From CAZTPJ01 sp964614515 (GTDB taxonomy: Bacteria; Planctomycetota; Phycisphaerae; Phycisphaerales; UBA1924): a stretch of DNA of 32,551 nucleotides. Location: contig CAZTPJ010000044.1 in the NCBI GenBank assembly GCA_964614515.1, positions 1-32,551 of the forward strand, read 5' to 3'. A model generated the notes under the pieces. The model was not told the DNA's origin. It did no database searches and was given only the letters and a program-made list of their open reading frames with translations. Position 1 is the stretch's first letter. Each line of letters opens with the position of its first letter. Below are positions 14,813-22,868 of this stretch, piece after piece. Position numbers and translations under genes: made by a program.

Positions 14813-16624
14813 GTGTGGTGTTGGCGCAACGCGGCGCGTCGTGTTGGGGCAACGTTGTGTATGTTGCTCGCGCCGCACGTCGCCCTGGCCCAGCCGGACG
14901 CCCCCCCTACGCCCGAGCAGGCCATGGCCGCGTATGCGCAGGTAGAAGAGTGGATCCGCGCGTGGGAACTCCCGGGCGAAGCGCCTGAACTCGACTTCGA
15001 CGTTGGCGGCGCGTCGGTCATGTTGCGCCTCAATGGCGAACTGATCGGACGCGGCGTGGCCGACGGCGGGCGACGAGCGCTGTGGTCCGCGGCCCGCGCC
15101 GCGTGGATGGAGGCCACGGGCAAACTCCCCATCGAACGCGACATCGTGTCCCAGCGAAATGCGCAGCAACTCGCCGCGGATGTGCTCATCAGTCTCGAAC
15201 TGGCAGGGCCTTCGATACCCATGCTCGCCGATGTCATGAGCGAACTGCTGCAGGAATACAACCCCGGCATCCACGGCCTGGCGGTGCAGATCGGGGATCG
15301 CTCGCGCGCGATCTTTCCGGGCGCGATGCTGGCCTTCAGCGACACGCCCGCCGACGCGCTTCGCAAGGCGCTGCTCGATTTGTTCGATGGCAATCTTGAT
15401 CGTCTCTACGGCCCCGCGCTGGACTTTCGCTCGCCGCGCGAACTGCGCGAGCGCGACGGCGCTGTGTTCCTGCGATTTCGCGCGACGCACATCGCGCAGA
15501 CGCAGCCCGGCGGCCCGCCCGTGTTTCTTCATCGCGGCGGGCGCATCGTTGAACTGCACCACCTGACGGTCGAGGGCGTTCGTGAATGGGCCGATGGCAT
15601 GGCGTCGCATCTTGTGATGCGCGGGTGGGCGGGGTCCGAGCCGTTTGGCATGTCCGGCGCGTATAACCCGATTTCAGGCGAGAGTCGGCCGTTGGCCGCG
15701 CCGCCGACCGAGCAGGCGCTGGTCGCCCTCGCGCTGCGACGCTACGCGCGGCTGCCGGGCATTCAGGAGTCCGCGAGCGAACGCGCCCGCGCGTTCGCCT
15801 ATCGCATCCTGTCAGATCTGGCCGTGATTGACCGCACGGAGACGGACCCCGCGGGCGACGCGGCCAGCGCGGCGATGTTCATCCTCGCGTATTACGAAGG
15901 TGGACGCCCCCCGTTCGAAGTCGAGCAAGCCACAGCCCAACTCGTCGCATCGTGCGGCAGCGCGGTGCGCGCCGCGTTTGCGCCCGAAACCGGATTCGCC
16001 GCCGACGTACCCCGCGCAGCCTATGGACCCATCGCATGGGCCTTGCTTCGCATGGCGCAGGATGGTCTGGGCTCGCGAACCACGGCCATCGCCGCCATCA
16101 ACGCAGCGTTTGACTCCGTCGCCATCGAGCAACTTGTCACGCACATGCCGTGGCTTGGCTTTGCGGCCGTCGAAGCGGGGGATGACATCCTCCGCGCTCG
16201 CGCGGGTGCGCTTCGCGATGTTCGCTCGCTGGTGTATGAGCATCAGATCGGGGCGGTTGATGTCGGTCCGCTTGATCGCGACTTCGCGGGGGGCATCGTG
16301 TTCACGCGCGGTCAGACTCCATTGCCCACCTGGCACTCGGCACGGCCGATGGCGTTCCTTCCGGCGATGCTGCGTGAGTCGCGCCTCACGCCCGCCGAGG
16401 CGCGATCCTCCGAACTTGTTCGCGTGCTCGCGGGGCTTCGCTTCCTGCGGCAACTCACGGCGGACGACGCCGCCACCACGATGGCCCGCACACCGCCTCG
16501 CGCCCGATGGGGCGTCCGCTCCGCGCTGTGGGACCAACGCATGCCCGGCGACGCCACGGCCCTGACGCTCATCACCGTCTGCGAGACGATTCGCACGATT
16601 GATGTCATGACCCAGACGCGTTAG
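14813..16624 (+). CDS. Large exported hypothetical protein
   Basis: A 603-residue protein with a classical Sec signal: a basic start ('RNAARR'), hydrophobic 'VGATLCMLLAPHVALA' and a likely cut after ALA before 'QPDAPP'. The GTG at 14813 puts that signal at the very N-terminus; the frame is open further upstream to an ATG at 14630, but that would bury the signal by about 60 residues. The mature part is alanine- and leucine-rich with many helices ('AADVLISLELAGPSIPMLAD', 'ALVALALRRYARLPG') and resembles an all-helical repeat fold. There is no dockerin, PEP-CTERM or lipobox, so it is probably periplasmic. No family recognised. Confidence 0.85.
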   Translation: MWCWRNAARRVGATLCMLLAPHVALAQPDAPPTPEQAMAAYAQVEEWIRAWELPGEAPELDFDVGGASVMLRLNGELIGRGVADGGRRALWSAARAAWMEATGKLPIERDIVSQRNAQQLAADVLISLELAGPSIPMLADVMSELLQEYNPGIHGLAVQIGDRSRAIFPGAMLAFSDTPADALRKALLDLFDGNLDRLYGPALDFRSPRELRERDGAVFLRFRATHIAQTQPGGPPVFLHRGGRIVELHHLTVEGVREWADGMASHLVMRGWAGSEPFGMSGAYNPISGESRPLAAPPTEQALVALALRRYARLPGIQESASERARAFAYRILSDLAVIDRTETDPAGDAASAAMFILAYYEGGRPPFEVEQATAQLVASCGSAVRAAFAPETGFAADVPRAAYGPIAWALLRMAQDGLGSRTTAIAAINAAFDSVAIEQLVTHMPWLGFAAVEAGDDILRARAGALRDVRSLVYEHQIGAVDVGPLDRDFAGGIVFTRGQTPLPTWHSARPMAFLPAMLRESRLTPAEARSSELVRVLAGLRFLRQLTADDAATTMARTPPRARWGVRSALWDQRMPGDATALTLITVCETIRTIDVMTQTR

Positions 16625-16685
16625 ACCCATCGGTTCCACTACTTCGCATCAGGCACGCCCCGGGCAATAACGTGAAAATTGGGGC

Positions 16686-16714
16686 TTGCGAAATCACCGT
16701 TGTCGTGGTAGCAT
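16686..16714 (+). promoter_or_regulatory. Promoter of the first dockerin gene
   Basis: TTGCGA, 17 bases, TAGCAT. It lies about 80 bp before the ATG at 16797, in an otherwise empty spacer. Confidence 0.6.
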
Positions 16715-16796
16715 GTTCGCAACTTCGCCGGGTATCGTGTCCGGCGAGTCGCCATTTGGCGACAGTGGGGTCCGTAATATTGGAAGGAGAAGCATC

Positions 16797-17549
16797 ATGC
16801 GTTATGCGTTTGTGGCGGCGGTGGGTCTGGCGGCGTCGGTTGCGTCGGCTCAGTCGCTCCTCACTTCGTTCGTGAGTGGGAATCAGTTCGCGGGCAACAT
16901 GTTTGATCTGACTGCGCTCAACCCAGCGGGCGTGACCATTGATTCATGGGATGTCAACATGACCCTGCCCGGGGCGCAGACCCGCGTGTCCGTGTACTAC
17001 CGCACGGACAGTTATCTCAACGGCCTGAACACCATGGCCGGGTGGATCGAGGTTGGTACGGAGACCGTCACATCGGCGGGGCAGGATCAGCGGACGCCGG
17101 TTCCCATCGGGGGCCTGTCGATTCCCGGCGGCGCGACGTATGGCATCTACATATTCCTCACCGACTACATCACCAATCCCCCGCCGACGGGCGTGCCATC
17201 GTGGCGCTACATGAACATCCCGCCCGCGCTGACGCAGTATGCCAACGCTGACCTGCAACTTGATGGCGGCGTGGGCAAGGGCAGCCCGCCGTTCACCGGC
17301 AGCACCTTCAACGCCCGCATGTTCAGCGGAGAGATCTTCTACTCCGTCGGCAGCGGCGGCTGCTACCCGGACTGCGACACCTCGACGGGCGTGGGCGTGC
17401 TCGACATCTTCGACTTCCTGTGCTTCGGCAATCGCTTCTCCGCGGCTGATCCGTACGCGTGTGACTGCGACACCAGCACGGGCATGGGCGTCTGCGACAT
17501 CTTCGACTTCCTGTGCTTCGGCAACGCGTTCAACAACGGCTGCCCATAA
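16797..17549 (+). CDS. Exported GC-dockerin protein 1
   Basis: A 250-residue protein. The signal peptide 'MRYAFVAAVGLAASVASAQ' is cut after ASA; GGAAGGAG lies eight bases upstream of the ATG. Residues 20-185 are beta-rich and polar ('GVTIDSWDVNMTL', 'TRVSVYYRTDSYLNG', 'IPGGATYGIYIFLTDY'), suggesting a beta-sandwich carbohydrate- or surface-binding domain; no exact family. Residues 189-250 are the dockerin-like module: two loops with Asp at positions 1, 3 and 12 ('DCDTSTGVGVLDIFDFLCF' and 'DCDTSTGMGVCDIFDFLCF'), eight cysteines and the ending NGCP. The module should anchor the protein at the cell surface, which is inference from the GC-type dockerin family. Confidence 0.92.
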   Translation: MRYAFVAAVGLAASVASAQSLLTSFVSGNQFAGNMFDLTALNPAGVTIDSWDVNMTLPGAQTRVSVYYRTDSYLNGLNTMAGWIEVGTETVTSAGQDQRTPVPIGGLSIPGGATYGIYIFLTDYITNPPPTGVPSWRYMNIPPALTQYANADLQLDGGVGKGSPPFTGSTFNARMFSGEIFYSVGSGGCYPDCDTSTGVGVLDIFDFLCFGNRFSAADPYACDCDTSTGMGVCDIFDFLCFGNAFNNGCP

Positions 17550-17581
17550 CGCCGCGATGACATTCGCTTTCAATCTCCACG

Positions 17582-17606
17582 CGCCCGGAGCCATCGGCTC
17601 CGGGCG
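17582..17606. terminator. Hairpin after dockerin gene 1
   Basis: CGCCCGGAGCC and GGCTCCGGGCG form a perfect 11-bp stem with loop ATC, about 30 bases after the stop. A short TTGT follows. Confidence 0.7.
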
Positions 17607-17746
17607 TTGTGCATTCGTGGATCACCGTCCCTGCCTGTCGTGCACATGCGCCCGACCTAGACTTGTTGGTTGTGCGCCGGCCGCGTCCAGGGGGTGGCGG
17701 ATGCTGGCGATGGGCATTTTGATTCAGGAGCAGAAGGAGATTCACG

Positions 17747-18496
17747 ATGAGAGCCGTTTCCACCCTTACGCTGGTGTCCCTGTTCGGAACAACTTCAAGT
17801 GTGATGGCCCAGTCAATCGCGCTTGACACGTTCGGCGCGAACAACGCGTACAACACACTGCTCTCGCTGAGCGTTCGCGGGCCGAACTCGCCCAGCGGCC
17901 CGCCCGTCGCCACCGCCCACATGTTTGAAGCCCAGGCCACCGGCGGCATCACGCAGATCGTCACCGCCCTGCGCCACGGCTCGGGGGACAACAACTACAC
18001 CTTTCAAATCCGTACGGGCAACCCCAACATCGTCGGCCCCGCCATCGGCTCGTGGGCCAACCTCCAGGGCGGACCCACGCAGGATCCCATCATCACCATC
18101 CCCGCAGACGGTTCGGTCACGCTCACGCAGGGGCAGACATACTTCCTCGTTGTCATCGCCCACGGCAGCGCCACCGGCCACTGGCATCGAAACATCCAGG
18201 GCATCACAAACTACTGGGCGACAAGTTCCAACGGCGGCGGCACGTTCTTCTTCGTCAACGGATCAGAACTCCCGGCCATCCGCATCACGCTCGACGGCCC
18301 CCCGCCGTGCTACCCCGACTGCGACACACAAACCGGCCCCGGCGTCCTCGACATCTTCGATTTCCTCTGCTTCGGCAATCGCTTCAGCGCCAACGACCCC
18401 TACGCGTGTGACTGTGACACCTCCACCGGCCCGGGCGTGTGCGACATCTTTGATTTCCTGTGCTTCGGCAACGAGTTCAATGCCGGGTGTCCGTAG
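17747..18496 (+). CDS. Exported GC-dockerin protein 2
   Basis: A 249-residue protein with signal 'MRAVSTLTLVSLFGTTSSVM' cut after MAQ or VMA. The body (residues 22-185) starts 'LDTFGANNAYNTLLSL' and contains 'AHMFEAQATGGITQIVTAL' and 'TLTQGQTYFLVVIAHG', the pattern of the beta-sandwich 'choice-of-anchor' class of exported proteins in which a common body meets different sorting tails. Residues 188-249 form the double-loop dockerin module with eight cysteines, ending AGCP. AGAAGGAG is a good ribosome site. It is separated from gene 1 by a hairpin terminator, so it probably has its own promoter, which I could not place. Confidence 0.92.
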   Translation: MRAVSTLTLVSLFGTTSSVMAQSIALDTFGANNAYNTLLSLSVRGPNSPSGPPVATAHMFEAQATGGITQIVTALRHGSGDNNYTFQIRTGNPNIVGPAIGSWANLQGGPTQDPIITIPADGSVTLTQGQTYFLVVIAHGSATGHWHRNIQGITNYWATSSNGGGTFFFVNGSELPAIRITLDGPPPCYPDCDTQTGPGVLDIFDFLCFGNRFSANDPYACDCDTSTGPGVCDIFDFLCFGNEFNAGCP

Positions 18497-18640
18497 CGCT
18501 GCGTCTGCGACTTCGCGCTGTGATGCGTGTCGGCAAGCCAGGTTGTGATAGTGACGCTCGAAGCGAGTGCTTCCGATAATATTCGATTGCGCAGCGCACC
18601 CCACCGCCTGGAAGTCTGCGCGGATTGGGGGTTTCGAGCA

Positions 18641-18668
18641 TTGATCTTGGGTAGCCTACCAGTACAAT
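18641..18668 (+). promoter_or_regulatory. Promoter of dockerin gene 3
   Basis: TTGATC, 16 bases, TACAAT. The spacer contains the small palindrome GGTAG-C-CTACC, a possible operator. It lies about 100 bp before the ATG at 18768. Confidence 0.5.
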
Positions 18669-18767
18669 GTCCGCATCGTGGCTCACGGTGGCGCTGCGCC
18701 GTTGTGGCGTTTGCCCGCCACCGTGGCGAGAGGTGCTCGGTCCGTGTTTTACAAGGGAGTATCTGAG

Positions 18768-19688
18768 ATGAGGAAGTCATGTATCGGGTATCAGTGCGCC
18801 GCGGTCGCGGCCGTGGCGGGTCTGGCTTCGGGCGCTGCGCTGGCCCAGCCATTCAACGTGGCGATCGTCGCGGCCGCGAGCGCTGGCTGCAACTTCACCG
18901 ATCCGCAGGCCAAGTTGCAGGGTTCGGGACTGTTCAACATCGTCGATGTCATCGACGTGGCCCTGGGCACGCCCTCGCTGGCGACACTTCAGCAGTATGA
19001 CGCGGTGATTTGCTGGACCAACTCCACGCCGCAGGATACCAACGCCTGGGGCGATGTCCTCGCGGACTATGTCGACGCCGGCGGTGGCGTCGTCGTGGCC
19101 GTCTTTGCCAACAGCACCCTCACCGCCAACCGCGACATCGGGGGACGATGGCGCGACAACCCCGCGTATGAAGTGATCGTGCCTCGCACGGGCAACGTGA
19201 GCTCGGCCTCATCGCTGGGCACCATCCACGACCCCAGCCATCCGATCATGGCTGGCGTGTCCAACTTCTCATGCACGACATGCTTCCGCATGAACGGCAC
19301 GGGTCTGCACACGGGTGCCACGCTGATCGCCTCCTGGGCCGACGGCCGTCCACTCGTCGCGGTCGGTTCCAACCCGAAGCGCGTGGACATCGGCTTTTAT
19401 CCGCCTTCGAGTGACTGCGTCGCGTCGTACTGGAGCCCCGCTGGACATGGCGATGAGATGATGGCGCAGGCGGTGGCGTTCGCGGCCGGCGGCGGTGGCG
19501 GGTGCTATGCGGACTGCGACACCTCCACCGGCGTCGGCGTCCTCGACATCTTCGACTTCCTCTGCTTCGGCAATCGCTTTGACGCCAACGATCCTTACGC
19601 CTGCAACTGCGACACAAGCACCGGCCCGGGCGTGTGTGACATCTTCGATTTCCTGTGCTTCGGCAACGAGTTCAACGCGGGTTGCTGA
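18768..19688 (+). CDS. Exported GC-dockerin protein 3, GATase/ThuA-like body
   Basis: A 306-residue protein; signal peptide 'CAAVAAVAGLASGAALAQP' is cut after ALA. The body is alpha/beta: 'PFNVAIVAAASAGC', 'LATLQQYDAVICW', then 'LADYVDAGGGVVVAVFAN', the strand-turn pattern of class I glutamine-amidotransferase-like (ThuA/trehalose-utilisation-like) folds, where 'L.+YDAV......' precedes 'L..YV..GGG+V'. The nucleophile cysteine of amidotransferases is not evident, so a binding role is likelier. 'HDPSHPIMAGV' is also typical of such proteins. Residues 246-306 are the dockerin module, ending NAGC with no following residue. The ATG at 18768 is preceded by GGGAG. Confidence 0.9.
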   Translation: MRKSCIGYQCAAVAAVAGLASGAALAQPFNVAIVAAASAGCNFTDPQAKLQGSGLFNIVDVIDVALGTPSLATLQQYDAVICWTNSTPQDTNAWGDVLADYVDAGGGVVVAVFANSTLTANRDIGGRWRDNPAYEVIVPRTGNVSSASSLGTIHDPSHPIMAGVSNFSCTTCFRMNGTGLHTGATLIASWADGRPLVAVGSNPKRVDIGFYPPSSDCVASYWSPAGHGDEMMAQAVAFAAGGGGGCYADCDTSTGVGVLDIFDFLCFGNRFDANDPYACNCDTSTGPGVCDIFDFLCFGNEFNAGC

Positions 19689-19817
19689 TCGAAACTTCGC
19701 CTGAACGGCGAGCGTCGTGAATCCGATCCTCCTCCGGGTCGAACCAACCAGATGGCAAGTGCGATAGGATCACCGCGCACGGCCGTCGGGTCGGCGACCC
19801 GGGGGAGGATCTTTATC

Positions 19818-21203
19818 ATGGTTTCTCGACTGTTCATCGTGTTTTCGCTCGCGTCGGTGGGTGTGTGCGCGGCCCAACCGCTGTCTGAACCCGGCGAGTT
19901 TCAGGCGGGTTTTCGGCGTGTCACGGTTGTGCCGTCGCAGGGCGCCTCGTTCTCAGCGCTGGTGTACTACCCCGCGTTGACGCCCGGCGAGAATGCCCCG
20001 CTCGATCCGGCGGGAGCGCCCTATCCCGGCGTGTCGTTCGGCCACGGGTTCCTGCAAGCGCCATCTCGGTACGGCGGCACGCTGTCACACCTCGCGACGT
20101 GGGGCGTGATCGTCATCGCGTCTGAATCGCAGCAGGGCTTCACGCCAAGTCACTCGCAGTTCGCTCTCGACATCCGCGAATGCCTGACGTGGCTCGAATC
20201 GGAGAACGCGAACGCCGCTTCGTTCCTGTTCAACGCTGTGGATACGGCCAACTTCGGAGTCTGCGGACACTCGATGGGCGGAGGCGCAGGAACGCTCGCC
20301 GCCGCTGACGACCCTCGCGTCAAGGCCCTCGCGACGCTCGCCGCCGCCGAAACCTCACCCAGCGCCATCGCCGCGGCGGCACGGTTGACCATTCCCGCTT
20401 CATTCATCAGCGGCAGCGAAGACTTCATCGTACCCGTCGGCACGCACGGCCAGCGCATGTACGACGCGATGACGGCCCCGCGACTGCTCCCGCTGGTTGT
20501 TGGCGGCTCGCACTGCGGCTTTCAGGATGTGCCGTATCCATTGTTCTGCGACTCAGGATCCATGCCCCGCGCGGAGCAACTCGCGCTGACGCGATCGATG
20601 TTGACGACGTTCTTCCTCCTGCATCTGCGCGATCGACAGGATCTGTGGTCGCACCCATGGGGGCCGGCCGGGGTCGCGGAGCCGCGCGTTACGGTGCAGC
20701 GCGATGCCCGAACCTCCGTCGTCGTGCAGGCCGCCATCGATGTGCCCGCCGGTTCGCGAGTGATGCTTCCGACAACGGTGCGCAACACGGGCGCCAGCGC
20801 GACGCCCCTGCGCGTACTCGTCGAAGCGTCACCGTGGACTTTCGAGGCGACTCCGCCTGTCACGCCGATCATTCCACCCGGCGGGGAGCACGACGTCATG
20901 CTCACGACGGGCGTGCCGCGCGAAGCGATCGGCGCGTTTGAGGTGCTCATCACAGCGAGGCGCGAGTCGGATGGCGCGACGCGAGCCTACGCACCGCTGG
21001 CCGTGGACGTGCGGTGCTTCGCGGACTGCGATGTGTCGTCCGGGCGCGGCGTGCTCGACATTTTCGATTTTCTCTGTTTCGGGAATCGCTTCGCGGTCAG
21101 CGATCCGTATGCGTGCGACTGTGACACAAGCACCGGCGTGGGCGTGTGTGATATTTTTGATCTGCTGTGCTTCGGCAATGCCTTCGATGCCGGGTGCTCC
21201 TGA
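19818..21203 (+). CDS. Exported alpha/beta hydrolase with GC-dockerin
   Basis: A 461-residue protein with signal 'MVSRLFIVFSLASVGVCAAQ'. The hydrolase is of the dienelactone-hydrolase/cutinase-like (PET-hydrolase-type) branch: 'PGVSFGHGFLQ' gives the oxyanion region, 'GHSMGGGAG' the nucleophile Ser152, 'SGSEDFIVPV' Asp202 and 'GGSHCGF' His232. Residues about 290-395 form a second, beta-sandwich domain ('VMLPTTVRNTGASATPL'), and 400-461 the dockerin module, ending AGCS. It is likely a surface-attached esterase or lipase-like enzyme acting on polymers or acyl esters; the substrate is unknown. GGGGGAGG lies about ten bases before the ATG. The open frame before it lacks a signal and was not used. 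Confidence 0.92.
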   Translation: MVSRLFIVFSLASVGVCAAQPLSEPGEFQAGFRRVTVVPSQGASFSALVYYPALTPGENAPLDPAGAPYPGVSFGHGFLQAPSRYGGTLSHLATWGVIVIASESQQGFTPSHSQFALDIRECLTWLESENANAASFLFNAVDTANFGVCGHSMGGGAGTLAAADDPRVKALATLAAAETSPSAIAAAARLTIPASFISGSEDFIVPVGTHGQRMYDAMTAPRLLPLVVGGSHCGFQDVPYPLFCDSGSMPRAEQLALTRSMLTTFFLLHLRDRQDLWSHPWGPAGVAEPRVTVQRDARTSVVVQAAIDVPAGSRVMLPTTVRNTGASATPLRVLVEASPWTFEATPPVTPIIPPGGEHDVMLTTGVPREAIGAFEVLITARRESDGATRAYAPLAVDVRCFADCDVSSGRGVLDIFDFLCFGNRFAVSDPYACDCDTSTGVGVCDIFDLLCFGNAFDAGCS

Positions 21204-21352
21204 GCCGAGCGATGGCGGCGACGGGCATGCAAACCCGGTGGCGGCAAGCGGTTAGCCGCGCTCCGACGTGCTGGTTCGAGCGTTGCCGCGAGTTATCAGC
21301 CCTTCCAGTTCCTTCAACAACTCAAACACACGGTCGGAATCTTGACAACCCC

Positions 21353-21381
21353 TTGACACTATTGGTGCGAGCCGTTAGACT
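21353..21381 (+). promoter_or_regulatory. Strong promoter of dockerin gene 5
   Basis: TTGACA, 17 bases, TAGACT. A second TTGACA lies 11 bases earlier (21342-21347), a small duplication of the -35 region. The ATG at 21471 is 90 bp downstream. Confidence 0.72.
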
Positions 21382-21470
21382 GCTCCCTAGTTGCCGCGAC
21401 AATGCGGCCGTTGTGTTCGGCTGCTGTCGATGGCGACACACCCCCAGACTCGTGAGGGAGGAGACCATTT

Positions 21471-22463
21471 ATGCGAATTGCTGCCATTGCGTTGGTTGTC
21501 GGTACGGCCTGCGCCCCTGTTTGCGCCCAGACTGTGTGGGGCATTCAGACGTTCGGAACCGCCAACGGGGCCCAGAATCTCATCACCTTTGATGTGACCA
21601 ATCCGGCCGTGCTCAACACCATCGGGTCCACCGGGTTCGCGACCACCGGCACGTTCATCAACGGCGTCGCGTTCGGCCCCGGCGGAACGGATCTCTACCT
21701 CGCCACGGTCGCCCCGACCGCGTACTTCCATGACGTCGACCAGAACACAGGTCTGGCCACGAATCCTCGTGGCAGCGGCCTGAATGCTGGTGACACCATC
21801 GGCGACCTGTCGTGGGACTCGTTCAACAACCGCATGCTCGCGATCAGCACCCAGGGCGTGGCTGGCACAGGCGCTCGTCTGTACACGATCGACCTGACCT
21901 CGGGCAACGCGACGCTGCTCGGCGCAGTCACGAACTACACCGAAGGCTTCACCGTGTCCCTGGCCGTTCGCCCCTCCGATGGCATGATCTTCGCTCACGG
22001 CGTCGAGACCGACCGCTACTACATGATCGATCCGAACACGCTGGCCGCGACGGCGCTGACGGCGTTCGGGATTGACACCAACTTCGGCCAGGGTTCCACG
22101 TTCGACCCCACGTCCGGCATCCTCTATCACGCCATGCTCACGACAACGGGTGGCAACATGAATCGCCTTGCCACCATTGACACGGTCACGGGCCTGCCGA
22201 CGTTTATCGGTACTCTGGGTGTCGGTCTGACGCAGATCTCCGACATCGCCTTCCCCGACAGCGGCGGCGGGTGCGGATGCGTCTGCAACTACGACACCTC
22301 GACCGGCAACAACGTCTGCGACATCTTCGACTTCCTCACGTTCGGCAACCTGTTCTCGGCCGCCGATCCTTGCGCCTGCGACCTCGACACGAGCACGGGC
22401 CTGGGCGTCTGCGACATCTTCGACTTCCTCGAGTTCGGCAACCTGTTCAACGCGGGCTGCTGA
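21471..22463 (+). CDS. Exported propeller-like protein with variant GC-dockerin
   Basis: A 330-residue protein with signal 'MRIAAIALVVGTACAPVCAQ'. The body (22-260) repeats short blade-like units such as 'ITFDVTNPAVLNTIGSTG', 'LYTIDLTSGNATLLGAV', 'YYMIDPNTLAATALTAF' and 'LATIDTVTGLPTFIGTLG', typical of DUF4394-like beta-propellers. Residues 268-330 are a diverged dockerin module: it opens 'GCGCVCNYDTSTGNNVCDI', the two FLCF cysteines become 'FLTFGNLF' and 'FLEFGNLF', yet the total stays at eight cysteines and the end is NAGC. GAGGGAGGAG gives an excellent ribosome site. A strong promoter and a strong terminator make it a single-gene unit. Confidence 0.92.
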   Translation: MRIAAIALVVGTACAPVCAQTVWGIQTFGTANGAQNLITFDVTNPAVLNTIGSTGFATTGTFINGVAFGPGGTDLYLATVAPTAYFHDVDQNTGLATNPRGSGLNAGDTIGDLSWDSFNNRMLAISTQGVAGTGARLYTIDLTSGNATLLGAVTNYTEGFTVSLAVRPSDGMIFAHGVETDRYYMIDPNTLAATALTAFGIDTNFGQGSTFDPTSGILYHAMLTTTGGNMNRLATIDTVTGLPTFIGTLGVGLTQISDIAFPDSGGGCGCVCNYDTSTGNNVCDIFDFLTFGNLFSAADPCACDLDTSTGLGVCDIFDFLEFGNLFNAGC

Positions 22464-22502
22464 TCGCCCCCCCTTGGGGGATCGCCACTGGTGAATTCAC
22501 AC

Positions 22503-22532
22503 AGCCCCCGGCGCTTGCGCCGGGGGCTTTTT
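22503..22532 (+). terminator. Intrinsic terminator after dockerin gene 5
   Basis: AGCCCCCGGCGC and GCGCCGGGGGCT form a perfect 12-bp stem with a two-base loop, followed directly by TTTT. Confidence 0.92.
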
Positions 22533-22702
22533 CGCGCCCCTGTCCGCCCGCGACCAAGCACTTGAGGCGCGGGCGTTTCGATTGTGCATCCCATCCCGTC
22601 GCGCACCGCTGTCTGGGGTGAATCACCCACGCCGGGAACTTCGCGCTTCGCGAACCGTTCTTGAATCCGTGTCGGTTTGCTCGGAAAGATTGACTCCACC
22701 CG
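22533..22702. other. Spacer without gene between terminator and next promoter
   Basis: Part of the 405-base gene-free stretch 22464-22868. It has an inverted pair CGCCCGCG/CGCGGGCG near 22546-22575 and the palindrome GGGTGA-A-TCACCC at 22616-22628. No coding frame with good codon use on either strand. Confidence 0.5.
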
Positions 22703-22731
22703 TTGAGTCGCGAACGCGTTTGTGGTATGCT
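22703..22731 (+). promoter_or_regulatory. Promoter of the beta-helix gene
   Basis: TTGAGT, 17 bases, TATGCT, giving a leader of about 130 bases before the ATG at 22869. Confidence 0.6.
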
Positions 22732-22868
22732 GGGTCGCGTCGCGGCCGAGTTGCCGCGGCCGTCGGCGCGGGTGTTCGGGGGCCGCGATATGTTTCGCGG
22801 CGTGCTGCGATAGCGCAACCGGGATGGGCCTTGACGCTTGCGGGCGTGAACATTGAGAAAGGAAGACC

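Noticed and set aside
17363..17563. Recurring minus-strand frames with 'PKHRKSKMS' in this and the other dockerin genes
   Set aside because: They are the antisense reading of the repeated dockerin DNA, not a repeated peptide family.
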